DNA of 64,000 bases from Novosphingobium sp. PP1Y (GTDB taxonomy: Bacteria; Pseudomonadota; Alphaproteobacteria; Sphingomonadales; Sphingomonadaceae): NCBI RefSeq assembly GCF_000253255.1, contig NC_015583.1:1-64000 (forward strand), in the 5' to 3' direction. The position numbers were made by a program, and so were the translations under genes. Below are positions 27,765 to 36,056 of the stretch, piece by piece (positions within the stretch are counted from its first letter, which is position 1; every line of letters starts with the position of its first letter). The notes beneath the pieces are model-generated. The model made no database searches. It was not told the DNA's origin and saw nothing but the letters and a program-made list of their open reading frames with translations.

Positions 27765-28742
27765 TCAGCGTAGGTTCTTCTTCTTCACCGTCCATTTGGG
27801 ATCACGGCAAAGGCGGCAGTCGGCGCCAACGAAGGATTTGGCTGCTTCCTTGTCACCCTTTAGTTGCCAGTCGATCCAATCGATCACGGCTTTCCCCATC
27901 GGACCGCCGTCCGGTTGGCGGAAAGTGCCCCCATGCCCGACATCCATATTCCCGTTGAACAGAGGAAGCTTATCGATGATCAGGAAATCTGCTTCTGAAC
28001 CACGAAACGCTTGATCGGTGTGCCCACCGACGAAATAGGCAATTGGCGTATGCAGTTTAGCCAGGTCTTCAACCCCGGCAGGAATGTACTGCCGCTGTTC
28101 AAGTGATCCGTCGGGCTGAGGTACGCCGCCACGGATAATGCCGCTGTTTATAACGATAACTGTCTTGACCCGCGGATCGGCCCCGATCGCGATGGCCTGA
28201 AGCCCGCCGCAACTGCGGCCCAAGACGGCAATTTTCGTCGTGTCGAGGCGTCCCTCATATTTGCTTCCGGGCCGGGAATTCTCTGCGATAGCCCAGTCGA
28301 TTGCGGCAGTCAGACTGGCATTATTGCTCTGAGCAGGGCGAGGAGAGTTCGGGGCGCGCGTGGCACGGGGTGCGTTTGCATCGCGGACCGGACGGGGAGC
28401 ATCCCGCCCGGCCGCTTCCTCACGAGGAGGACGCTGCGCGATCGGGCCCGAGGCTACGGCAAGGTAACCGTGCGAGGCTATTTCGCGCAGGAAAGGCTCC
28501 GAGCTGTTGCCAATGTTCGCGCACCCACCATTGCCCCACGCGAGAATTGGGATCTTAACCCCGGGCGGAAGTTCGGCGGGCCGGTACACCGTATGGTCGG
28601 GCAATGTAAGGTCCATCTCCATCACTGTGGTTGCCGCAGCACTCGGGGATGTTCGGGCAAGCAAAGTGATCGAGCCCGGCGGCCCCGCAGCAAGCATAAC
28701 GGCCGCCAAAGCTGTACTGCGCACCAAAGCGGTCATGGTCAT
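27765..28742 (-). CDS. Secreted alpha/beta hydrolase with GRSCGG elbow and Arg/Pro-rich insert
   Basis: 325 aa; N-terminal export signal with a hydrophobic run ALAAVMLAAG. Core features: IPILAWGNGGCAN (oxyanion region), nucleophile elbow VLGRSCGGLQA with Ser near residue 178, PIAYFVGGHTDQA and a candidate His in NMDVGHGGTF. Residues about 103-140 form an Arg/Pro/Ala-rich stretch absent from ordinary hydrolases. The C-terminus carries GADCRLCRDPKWTVKKKN, closely repeated in the paralogue at 36057. It overlaps the upstream esterase gene by four bases (ATGA), so the two are co-translated. Likely a dienelactone-hydrolase/esterase-type enzyme. Substrate unknown. Confidence 0.75.
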   Translation of the reverse strand: MTMTALVRSTALAAVMLAAGPPGSITLLARTSPSAAATTVMEMDLTLPDHTVYRPAELPPGVKIPILAWGNGGCANIGNSSEPFLREIASHGYLAVASGPIAQRPPREEAAGRDAPRPVRDANAPRATRAPNSPRPAQSNNASLTAAIDWAIAENSRPGSKYEGRLDTTKIAVLGRSCGGLQAIAIGADPRVKTVIVINSGIIRGGVPQPDGSLEQRQYIPAGVEDLAKLHTPIAYFVGGHTDQAFRGSEADFLIIDKLPLFNGNMDVGHGGTFRQPDGGPMGKAVIDWIDWQLKGDKEAAKSFVGADCRLCRDPKWTVKKKNLR

Positions 28743-29764
28743 TGTATTCTCTCCCGCAAATCTGATTCAACGTTGGGGCGTGGCGCAAAATCGTGCAGCG
28801 CGAGCCAGTCGGTCACTCGATCCAGCCAGCTGTCGATTGGGGTACCTGTGGGCTCCATGCCGATTGCACCGTTGGCCATGTCAAAGACGTGCAACTCAAC
28901 CGGCTTCTTGGCTTCGCGCCACTTGTCGAAAAGTGCGATAAGGCCGGGGGTGACGTTCCAATGATCCTGCTTGACCGCCATAAACAACGGCGCGGCATAG
29001 GCCGGGACGTTCACGTCCATAAGCGAGGGGCCGTAAAGCGAGATCACGAACGAAGGGTAGCCGGGGCCAGCCTCGGCCAGACCCGAGCCGACCGCGACGC
29101 CCCCGCCAGCCGAAAAGCCCATGATCCCGACCTTGGCCGGATCGACGTGCCACTTGGCGGAGTTAGCGCGAACAAGGCGAATGGCCTGGCCAGCATCAGC
29201 GACGGCCATGCGGTAGGCAATGGCCATTTCCGGATCATCCTGCGCCGGATCGGCGTTGGCATCGCGAATTACCATCTCGGGACGACCGGCCATGGGCAAA
29301 CTTTCGGCGCGGGCACCGGTGCGCGACGGTGCAGCGCGCCCTTCCCCGCCATCGAGAGCCGGGCGCCGCTCCGCGCTAGCGCCTGGCGGGCCGGGAGCCT
29401 GCTGACGGATGCGATACTTGAGAACGAGCGCGGTGTAGCCGCGCGCGCTCAGCCATTCGGCCACGCTTGTGCCGCCCGCGTCGATGTTCAGCGCGCGCAT
29501 CCCGCCACCCGGTGCAACAATGATCGCGGTGCCGTTGGCTTTGCCAGCTTCGGGCAGGTACACCGTCACCGTCGGATCGGAGACGTTGGTTATCCTGCGC
29601 CGACCGGGCTGACCGGCAACTTGCTCCGGCTGGGTCCACTTTTCGGTGCCCGGCGCCTTGCCCGGCCACAGGTGGATCTCCTCGGGCGTGGCGGCAAGTA
29701 CCGGGAGGGCGCCGGTAACTACCAGCAGGGCGGCACTGATCGTGAAGGCTCGTGAAAGGTTCAT
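28739..29764 (-). CDS. Secreted acetyl-esterase-like alpha/beta hydrolase
   Basis: 341 aa from the ATG at 29764 (GGAG six bases upstream). Signal peptide MNLSRAFTISAALLVVTGALPVLA. It resembles the BD-FAE / acetyl-xylan-esterase-like family: EIHLWPGKAPGT, VTVYLPEAGKANGTAIIVAPGGGMRAL (oxyanion hole), VGIMGFSAGGGVAVGS (Ser about 218). The C-terminal His expected near residue 310 is not obvious in GAIGMEPTGTPIDSWLDR; related proteins read GHGF here, so the catalytic triad may be incomplete. Residues about 121-165 are an Arg/Pro/Ala-rich insertion. It lies between the CocE gene (22 bases) and the next hydrolase (overlap). Confidence 0.8.
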   Translation of the reverse strand: MNLSRAFTISAALLVVTGALPVLAATPEEIHLWPGKAPGTEKWTQPEQVAGQPGRRRITNVSDPTVTVYLPEAGKANGTAIIVAPGGGMRALNIDAGGTSVAEWLSARGYTALVLKYRIRQQAPGPPGASAERRPALDGGEGRAAPSRTGARAESLPMAGRPEMVIRDANADPAQDDPEMAIAYRMAVADAGQAIRLVRANSAKWHVDPAKVGIMGFSAGGGVAVGSGLAEAGPGYPSFVISLYGPSLMDVNVPAYAAPLFMAVKQDHWNVTPGLIALFDKWREAKKPVELHVFDMANGAIGMEPTGTPIDSWLDRVTDWLALHDFAPRPNVESDLRERIQ

Positions 29765-29786
29765 CGTCATCTCCAGGTCCACCGGC

Positions 29787-31646
29787 TCAGCGCACGATCG
29801 GCAGTTCGACCTTTGAGGGGTGGCGCGCGTCCTGGTAGAGGGTTAGGTTCACCGGCTTGCTATCGGTCATCGGCGGATCCTGCCACTTGTTGGCGATCGA
29901 AGTGACGATACTGAGGCGGATCCGGTGGCCCTTCTGGAACACGTAGGACACCGGGAAGAAGTCGAACGCGAGCTCGGTCGGCTGGCCGGGGACCATCGGC
30001 TTGATGTCCTCAGCATAGCCGCGATGCCAAAGCTGCGAAGAGGGGCCCCAAGGAGTGGGATTCAGTTTGCGCCACGAGGCCCGCAGGCGGCCATCGGAAA
30101 CGTAACTGACCTTGCCGTCCGGAGCGACGTCCTCGAGGATCGCGAACACGTTGGTGTCGCGCGTATCGGTGCTGACCCAGAGGCGGGCAGTGGGTGTGCC
30201 TGTCACCTGAAAGTTTCCGGCCAGGACCGGGCCGGTGTGGACCAAACTCTTGGCGTCGGCCTCGGACATATTGCCTTCCCACATCCGGCGCAGCGGGGAG
30301 TAGCGGCCCTCGAAAAGCTTCACTTCCTGCTGAGCGTAAGTGACGGGCTTGCCGCCTGCGGCCGGAGCGCGTGAAGACAGGGCCTGGCCGCTTAGAAAGA
30401 AGGGCTGGCGCACGCCGCTGGCCGCGGTCCAATTGGCGGCCTTGCGCCACTCGGTGCCGGGCACCGCGTTTTGGGTGTAATAGACGATCTCGCTCTTGCC
30501 AGCGCCGTTGTCCATGCCCCTGGCGTAATGGTCGAACCAGCGCAGGATCTCGGCGTTCACGTCGAAGGTGTCGCCGGCATGGCGCACCGTGGGTAGTGAG
30601 CGGTTGCCGTGGACCCAGGGGCCCATGACGGTCTTGCCGCCCCACACGCGCTGGCTCTCGAACTGTCCGGCGACTGCGGCGTCGGACCAGCCGCCGATTT
30701 GCAGCACAGCCACTCCTGAAGCCTTGACCGCTGGAGTGTGCATCATCGCCGTATCGTCGAGCGCCGGGCGGCCCTTGGCGAAGGTGTTGTACCCGTCGCG
30801 CGGCATGTTGGCCCAATACTGGCCCATGCTGCCCGCGCCGCAGCGCTGCCCTTCCTGGGCCTGGCGCAGCTGGCTGCCGTCGGTATCGGCATCAACGTTG
30901 GGTTTGCTCGGCGCGGCGCGATCCGCGGCCGCCGGCCGGGCTTGGCGCGCTTCCGACGGCGCTTCCTCATTGCGGGCGGGGCGCGCGCCGCCAGCCGGGC
31001 GGGCGCATTCGCCGTTGTAGTGCTTGGCCCCAAGGGCGAGCATCGGTACGCCGTTCATCGAGATGCCGTGGTCGAAGAACTGGGCGCTCGCGCACTGCGG
31101 CGAGATCGCCACGAGGTGCGCCGGCTTGTGCTGCATGACGACATACTGCCAGGCGCCCTGGTTCGAGCAGCCGTAGGTCACGACCTTCCCGTTGCTGAAG
31201 GGCTGCGATCCGGCCCAGTCGATCACGGCCTTGCCGTCCTTGGCGTCGGCCTCGTTGACGAAGCCGGTCTGCACGCCGAACGAGGCGCCGGTGCCGCGAC
31301 GGTCGGCAGCGACCCAGATGTAGCCACGCGAAACGAAATAGTTGATCGCCGCCACGGTCTGCGGGCGGAAATCGTCACGGGCCTGGGTGACCACCACGGG
31401 CAGAGGCGCGGTCTCTTCCTGGCCGCCCTTGGTCGGTCGATAGATGGTGATCGCGATCCGCGTCCCGTCGTAGCTGGGGATGTAGATTGATGACTTGGCG
31501 AGGCCGTCATATGTGGCTGCTCGCTGGTAGGGCGTGATATCGGCCGGGATGGAACCCTTGGGTACTTGCACCTCGGCAAAGGCCGCAGCGCTGTTCAGCG
31601 CGAGAATTGAGAGTGGTAGAAGGGCTGCAGGAAGCTTGTGGTTCAA
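29787..31646 (-). CDS. Secreted CocE/NonD-family hydrolase
   Basis: 619 aa, signal peptide MNHKLPAALLPLSILALNSAAAFAE. Same architecture as the enzyme at 3087: YDGTRIAITIYRPT, AADRRGTGASFG, nucleophile elbow VVTYGCSNQGAWQ (Ser about 161), GPWVHGNRS, C-terminal jelly-roll with ILEDVAPDGKVSYVSDGRLRASWRK. It has an Arg/Pro/Ala-rich insertion at about 214-250, inside the cap region, that the 3087 enzyme lacks. It follows the TBDR gene after 62 bases containing a hairpin. Likely a periplasmic or surface esterase/amidase acting with that receptor. Confidence 0.85.
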   Translation of the reverse strand: MNHKLPAALLPLSILALNSAAAFAEVQVPKGSIPADITPYQRAATYDGLAKSSIYIPSYDGTRIAITIYRPTKGGQEETAPLPVVVTQARDDFRPQTVAAINYFVSRGYIWVAADRRGTGASFGVQTGFVNEADAKDGKAVIDWAGSQPFSNGKVVTYGCSNQGAWQYVVMQHKPAHLVAISPQCASAQFFDHGISMNGVPMLALGAKHYNGECARPAGGARPARNEEAPSEARQARPAAADRAAPSKPNVDADTDGSQLRQAQEGQRCGAGSMGQYWANMPRDGYNTFAKGRPALDDTAMMHTPAVKASGVAVLQIGGWSDAAVAGQFESQRVWGGKTVMGPWVHGNRSLPTVRHAGDTFDVNAEILRWFDHYARGMDNGAGKSEIVYYTQNAVPGTEWRKAANWTAASGVRQPFFLSGQALSSRAPAAGGKPVTYAQQEVKLFEGRYSPLRRMWEGNMSEADAKSLVHTGPVLAGNFQVTGTPTARLWVSTDTRDTNVFAILEDVAPDGKVSYVSDGRLRASWRKLNPTPWGPSSQLWHRGYAEDIKPMVPGQPTELAFDFFPVSYVFQKGHRIRLSIVTSIANKWQDPPMTDSKPVNLTLYQDARHPSKVELPIVR

Positions 31647-31671
31647 GGAAACTCTCCCGGGGGAATAAGGT

Positions 31672-31701
31672 CCGGGCGGCCCGCCGTTATGGGCCGCCCG
31701 G
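31672..31701 (-). promoter_or_regulatory. Hairpin between receptor and CocE genes (attenuator-like)
   Basis: CCGGGCGGCCC ... GGGCCGCCCGG forms an 11-bp perfect stem with an 8-base loop, between the TBDR stop and the CocE start. There is no T-run, so it may damp rather than end transcription, or protect the receptor mRNA 3' end, giving more receptor than enzyme. Confidence 0.55.
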
Positions 31702-31708
31702 TATCAGT

Positions 31709-34429
31709 TCAGAATTTGGTCGTGGCGGTGATCGCCGCGACACGGCCGATAGCACTAGCCTTCGACGGGTCGTAAGCACCGTCCCGGTCGACCTGCGGCG
31801 GATCCTGATCGAGCAGGTTGCGCACGTTAAAGCCAAGACGCAGGTTACGCCCGCTGGCGTCCTCGGCGAATGTGTAGCCGACGTCGAGGTCGATGGTCGT
31901 GTAGGCCTTAACGTTCGGCACAAGTGTGCTGCTCGTGTTCAGGTAGGCGTTGGTGTAGTTCACCGTCACCTGGCTGCGGAACTGGCCTTTTGCCCAGCCG
32001 AGCGTGCCACGTGCACCGAAGCGGTTCGGGAAGCCGATGGTATTGAGCACACGCAGGGTCGGCTGGCCTAATTCGGACGACTTGTAGGTGAAGAACCTCG
32101 TTGCGTTGGCCGTTAGGCTGAACGTTCCGGCGTTGTCGGTGCGCAGGGAGTAGCGCAGGTCGACGTCTATGCCGTTCGTTTGCACCTTTCCGACGTTGAT
32201 GCGACGGGCGTCGACAAGGACCAGGTTAGGGTCGTTGTAGTCGACCGGGTTCGCCGGCTGCAGCGACGAGCCTTGGATGATCGCCTTGATCCGGTTGAAG
32301 TTTGCATCGCCCTGGAACGCGACCACATTCGAGTACAGGGTCGGGTTCGCCCGGTACAGCGCGGTCCGGCCGAAACCGTCGACGATCTGGTTTTGGTAGG
32401 TGATGTCAAAGTAGGTGAAACCCAGACGCAGGCCACGCACCGCGGTCAGGTCTAAGCCGGCGGTCCAAGTGCTCGCCGTTTCCGGGGTCAGTGACGGGTT
32501 GCCGCCACGGATCAATGCCTGGTTCTTTGAACCGGTTACGCCCGTAAATGTGACGTTCTGGGTGAAGGTAACCGCGGCGCCGCTCGAGGTTGGGTCGCTT
32601 TCGGCCAGGCCCGGAGCGCGGAACGACTTGCCGTAGCTGCCGCGCAGAAGCAGGCCTTCGATCGGCTGCCAGTTGATGCCGATCTTGGGGTTTGTAGTCT
32701 TACCGGCGTCGCTGTACTGTTCGTGTCGCAGGGCTGCGGACAGTTCTAGGCGCTGGATACCCGGGACCGCGTTGGCCGGGCTGAACAACGGCAAAAACAC
32801 TTCCCCATAAGCTGCCTTCACTGTGCGTCTATAGAACGACGAAGGCGAAGCCTGCTGCACGCCCGTGGTTCTGCTGGTGCTCTGGCCGTCACCAAGCAGA
32901 GTTTCCCTACGGTATTCGCCGCCCGCCGCAAAGCGTACGTCGCCAGCCGGAAGCGCGAACAGTGGACCATCGGCGCTCATTTCGGCGGTGCCCATGGTGC
33001 TGCGGCCGTGGATCACGCTGAGGCCCGAGAAAACTTTATCCAGCGTCGCCGGGTTGTTATTTCCGCCACTTCCGAACAAGTTAAGCGCGGTCAGCGGATT
33101 GCTGTCAGCCAGGGCCAGGCCAAGCTGGTAGGTGTTGACCAGCTTGCGACGCTCTGCGTCTTCACCCACGCCATAGGACCCAGAAGCGCGCAGACGGATC
33201 GCTCCGACATTCGCCTCAATGCCTGACAAGCCCTGCCAAGTCCGGGCCCAACCCGAAGCGTTGATGCGGCCCACTTCCGGCACCAGCGAGTAGGTGACGT
33301 AAACGTTACTGCCTGGGCCGCTGATCGCCACGTCGGCAGGGCGGAACGGATTGGTTACCGGTATCAGCTGGTTTGTCAGTGTGGCCGGTGAACGGACCGC
33401 TTCGAAGCTACGGCGGCTGTAAAGGCCTTGGACCCAGATCTTGACGTTTTCGGTCAGTTCCTGGTCAGCATAGGCATAGAGGCTGACACGCTGCGATTCC
33501 GGTAACAGGCGGTTGATGAGACGACTGCTGTCGCAGGTGTTGGACGTACCGGCGGTGAGGCCCGCACGAAGCACGCCGACGCCGCTGCCGCCGCGAAGCG
33601 CATAGGTGGTGCCGGTGGCGGCGCTTGAACCTACAGTCATCGTGCCCGGCGCGGCACAGTTGGTCGACAGCCCGTTCTGGCCGCCGAAGGAACGACGATC
33701 GTCGGTGATAAAGTCTCGGTCCGCAGCATCGACGCCGCTGTTGTGTACATAATCCACCGCCGCAACGATGTGGCCGCCGGTCCAGTTCGTGCCAACGATT
33801 GCACCGACCTGCTGGTCGCCGTAGTTCTTGCCGAGCGCGGCGCGCCCGGTCACTTCCACTCCCGAGAAGCGCTTGATAGGGATCAAATTGATAACGCCTG
33901 CGACGGCGTCCGAACCGTAGATCGCCGAGGCGCCATCGGCGATGACTTCGGCGCGCTCCAGCGCAATGGGCGGAATGATCGATGGGTCGACCAACTGGCC
34001 CTGTGTGCCTGCAGCAGGAACGCGCTTGCCGTCGATGATCGTCAGCGTCGCGGTTGGACCAAGGCCGCGCAGGTTCGGCGCCGAGGCGCGCGTTATATTC
34101 GAAGAGTTGGCCGCGCCGGTGCTGCCTTCGGCATTGAAACCAATCGAGGTCACCTGCGGGATCTGACGTAGTATGTCGGCCGTGGTGGTCTGGCCGGTAG
34201 CGGCCATTTCCTCACGGTCGATCGCCACGACGGTTGAGCCGACCGGCGCCACGCCGCGGATGCGGCTGCCAGTGACCACGATGTCCTTGGCATCGACAGG
34301 CTCACCGCCAATTGTATTGGAAATCTGGCCGGTTGTTATGGTCTGCGCATTCCCGGTCAGTGGAAGTATCGCGGTCATAGCTGAACCGGCAAACAGTACT
34401 AGCCTGCGGTAAGATCTTGACGTTTTCAT
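31709..34429 (-). CDS. TonB-dependent receptor of the hydrolase island
   Basis: 906 aa; ATG at 34429 has a strong GGGGGA site. Signal sequence includes MTAILPLTGNAQ. Plug: DIVVTGSRIRGVAPVGSTVVAIDREEM, NLRGLGPTATLTIIDGKRVPA, ERAEVIADGASAIYGSDAVAGVINLI. Barrel end GRVAAITATTKF. It is followed by CocE, esterase and alpha/beta hydrolase genes and preceded by a broken hydrolase and an MBL gene, all on the same strand. The plug resembles the operon A receptor at 6417, and both lead hydrolase genes, so the ligands may be chemically related. Confidence 0.92.
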   Translation of the reverse strand: MKTSRSYRRLVLFAGSAMTAILPLTGNAQTITTGQISNTIGGEPVDAKDIVVTGSRIRGVAPVGSTVVAIDREEMAATGQTTTADILRQIPQVTSIGFNAEGSTGAANSSNITRASAPNLRGLGPTATLTIIDGKRVPAAGTQGQLVDPSIIPPIALERAEVIADGASAIYGSDAVAGVINLIPIKRFSGVEVTGRAALGKNYGDQQVGAIVGTNWTGGHIVAAVDYVHNSGVDAADRDFITDDRRSFGGQNGLSTNCAAPGTMTVGSSAATGTTYALRGGSGVGVLRAGLTAGTSNTCDSSRLINRLLPESQRVSLYAYADQELTENVKIWVQGLYSRRSFEAVRSPATLTNQLIPVTNPFRPADVAISGPGSNVYVTYSLVPEVGRINASGWARTWQGLSGIEANVGAIRLRASGSYGVGEDAERRKLVNTYQLGLALADSNPLTALNLFGSGGNNNPATLDKVFSGLSVIHGRSTMGTAEMSADGPLFALPAGDVRFAAGGEYRRETLLGDGQSTSRTTGVQQASPSSFYRRTVKAAYGEVFLPLFSPANAVPGIQRLELSAALRHEQYSDAGKTTNPKIGINWQPIEGLLLRGSYGKSFRAPGLAESDPTSSGAAVTFTQNVTFTGVTGSKNQALIRGGNPSLTPETASTWTAGLDLTAVRGLRLGFTYFDITYQNQIVDGFGRTALYRANPTLYSNVVAFQGDANFNRIKAIIQGSSLQPANPVDYNDPNLVLVDARRINVGKVQTNGIDVDLRYSLRTDNAGTFSLTANATRFFTYKSSELGQPTLRVLNTIGFPNRFGARGTLGWAKGQFRSQVTVNYTNAYLNTSSTLVPNVKAYTTIDLDVGYTFAEDASGRNLRLGFNVRNLLDQDPPQVDRDGAYDPSKASAIGRVAAITATTKF

Positions 34430-34476
34430 ATTATCCCCCGTTAAATAATTTTTGATTATCGCCGTTTATTGACGGA

Positions 34477-34976
34477 TTATTCTGGATAAGTATTCCAGTT
34501 CGAAACATCCCAGCGATTGGCCGGGCTCGCAATTTTGCTGGATTCGAACAGCGTTAACTTGCCCAGATCGACCGTTGAACTCGCCGTGATTTCCGCTGCC
34601 AGCCCCCGCGCGCGTGGTAGGGTCGTGTCACCCCATTTGCCCTGGTCCAATCTCTCGATGAGAAGCCGGAAGCCGACTGCCTTGGCCAGCAGCGACATTT
34701 CGCTGAAGGCGCGGGCCTAACGCGGGACGCTTGTGGATCGGCTCGTGCAGCATCAAGGTCCAACAGGAGCGTATCATTCCAGTTCGCCGGCCGCAGACCG
34801 ATCCAATGGGTTCCATCGGCAAGCACCCCGCCAATTTGTTTCGGAGCATGCGCGGGCACGGCAACTTGCGGGGCAAATGCGGGCGTAAGCGATAATGCTC
34901 CGATCGGCACTAACGCCAAGATCCCGGTTTTGAAAAGCGTGCGGACCCGCAGAGGCATGGGAAAGAATGAGCCCAT
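34477..34976 (-). pseudogene. Broken secreted hydrolase gene
   Basis: The 5' part (from 34976) reads an export signal then KQIGGVLADGTHWIGLRPANWNDTLLLDLDAARADP, which resembles the first strand of secreted alpha/beta hydrolases in this group. The frame is then lost near 34720. Another frame continues SEMSLLAKAVGFRLLIERLDQG...SPANRWDVSNWNTYPE to 34477, a plausible native C-terminus. Together they give only about 165 codons, so a large internal deletion plus a frameshift is likely. The gene lay within the operon between MBL and TBDR. Confidence 0.6.
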
Positions 34977-34979
34977 AAT

Positions 34980-35963
34980 TCAATCCGACTGTGCGGAAAT
35001 TCCACCGGCCCGCTTGCACAGCGAAATAACGTCGAGATAGCGCGCGAACCGCTGTTCGCCGTAGATAAAGGGATTTTCCTTCGCCCCGGCATGCAACTGC
35101 GCCAACTTCGCCCGCGTATTAGGGTAGTTGTGGCTCCACCACCGTACTGAAGCGTGCGCCGCCTTCGCTTTGGCAAAGAAGCTGTCCACCTCTTCTTGGG
35201 TAAACTGAGGCGCCTCTGGCTGGCCACCGCCCCACTGCATTACTGTGAGAGGTTTGCCGTGCCAACGCACTGGATAAAGCAAAGATTGGGTTCCTGGCGT
35301 GTGTCCAGGCGTTTCGACGAGGGAAACCGTAGTGTCGCCCAGAGTGACCTTGAACGAGCCGTTGTAGCCAATATCGCCCGGTTGCCGAACCGGCTTGGGT
35401 GCTGGATCGACCCTCCCCCCCGGCATTATCAACGGCTTAGCTGAAAATGCCCAGTCCGCTTCAGTCATCACGACCTTGAAGCCAGGAAAATTCTGACGAA
35501 GATACTGGACGCCGCCGTGATGATCACCGTGTCCATGTGTGACGATCACGTACCGTATATCATGCGGATCGAGCTCAAACTTTCGCATGCCAGGGACGAG
35601 CATATTCGCAGCGTCTTCGCTGGTGGTCAGCGTATCAATGAGGATGAGACCAGCACTCGTCTTCAGAACGGTAGCGCCCACAAAGGAGTCACCAAAGTAA
35701 TAAAGATTATCGAAAACCTGAGTGGGTTCAATGATCACTCGAGCCCGCGCTGGCGGCGGCCCGGCGGGTCGGGGACCCCTTGGTCGCGCCACAGGTTCGC
35801 ACTGCGCGAGATAGTCCGCTTTCAGATCATCGCCGGCAATCTTCGCGGCCTCAGCCCGCAGGGCTGTTGGATTAACGGGTACCTGAGCCCAGGCACCCGC
35901 GCATGCAAGAGCGAAGCAAGACATGCCGACAGCCTTGATCAACCGCAATTTCTTCAAAGCCAT
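34980..35963 (-). CDS. Secreted MBL-fold hydrolase with Arg/Pro-rich N-terminal insert
   Basis: 327 aa, signal peptide MALKKLRLIKAVGMSCFALACAGAWAQ. MBL core: PTQVFDNLYYFGDSFVGATVLKTSAGLILIDTL, zinc motif IVTHGHGDHHGG, second His ETPGHTPGTQSL, WWSHNYPNT near the C-terminus. This is the subclass B3-like secreted type. A short Arg/Pro/Ala-rich stretch (ARPRGPRPAGPPPARAR, about 59-75) precedes the first MBL strand. It starts 93 bases after the alpha/beta hydrolase gene, and a LacI-type operator lies in that gap, so it may have its own promoter. Role inferred: hydrolysis of a lactone or ester. Confidence 0.85.
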   Translation of the reverse strand: MALKKLRLIKAVGMSCFALACAGAWAQVPVNPTALRAEAAKIAGDDLKADYLAQCEPVARPRGPRPAGPPPARARVIIEPTQVFDNLYYFGDSFVGATVLKTSAGLILIDTLTTSEDAANMLVPGMRKFELDPHDIRYVIVTHGHGDHHGGVQYLRQNFPGFKVVMTEADWAFSAKPLIMPGGRVDPAPKPVRQPGDIGYNGSFKVTLGDTTVSLVETPGHTPGTQSLLYPVRWHGKPLTVMQWGGGQPEAPQFTQEEVDSFFAKAKAAHASVRWWSHNYPNTRAKLAQLHAGAKENPFIYGEQRFARYLDVISLCKRAGGISAQSD

Positions 35964-35996
35964 TCATTCATCCTCTCTATTAAAGTCCGGCAGCAT

Positions 35997-36010
35997 TGTA
36001 AGCCCTTACA
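35997..36010. promoter_or_regulatory. LacI-type operator upstream of the MBL gene
   Basis: TGTAAGCCCTTACA is a palindrome apart from its centre and fits the LacI-family pattern. It lies 34 bases upstream of the MBL start at 35963 and 46 bases beyond the preceding stop. Confidence 0.65.
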
Positions 36011-36056
36011 TCGATGCCGGGACCCTGGAATCCCGGGTAGACGGCCGCTCTGGCCA

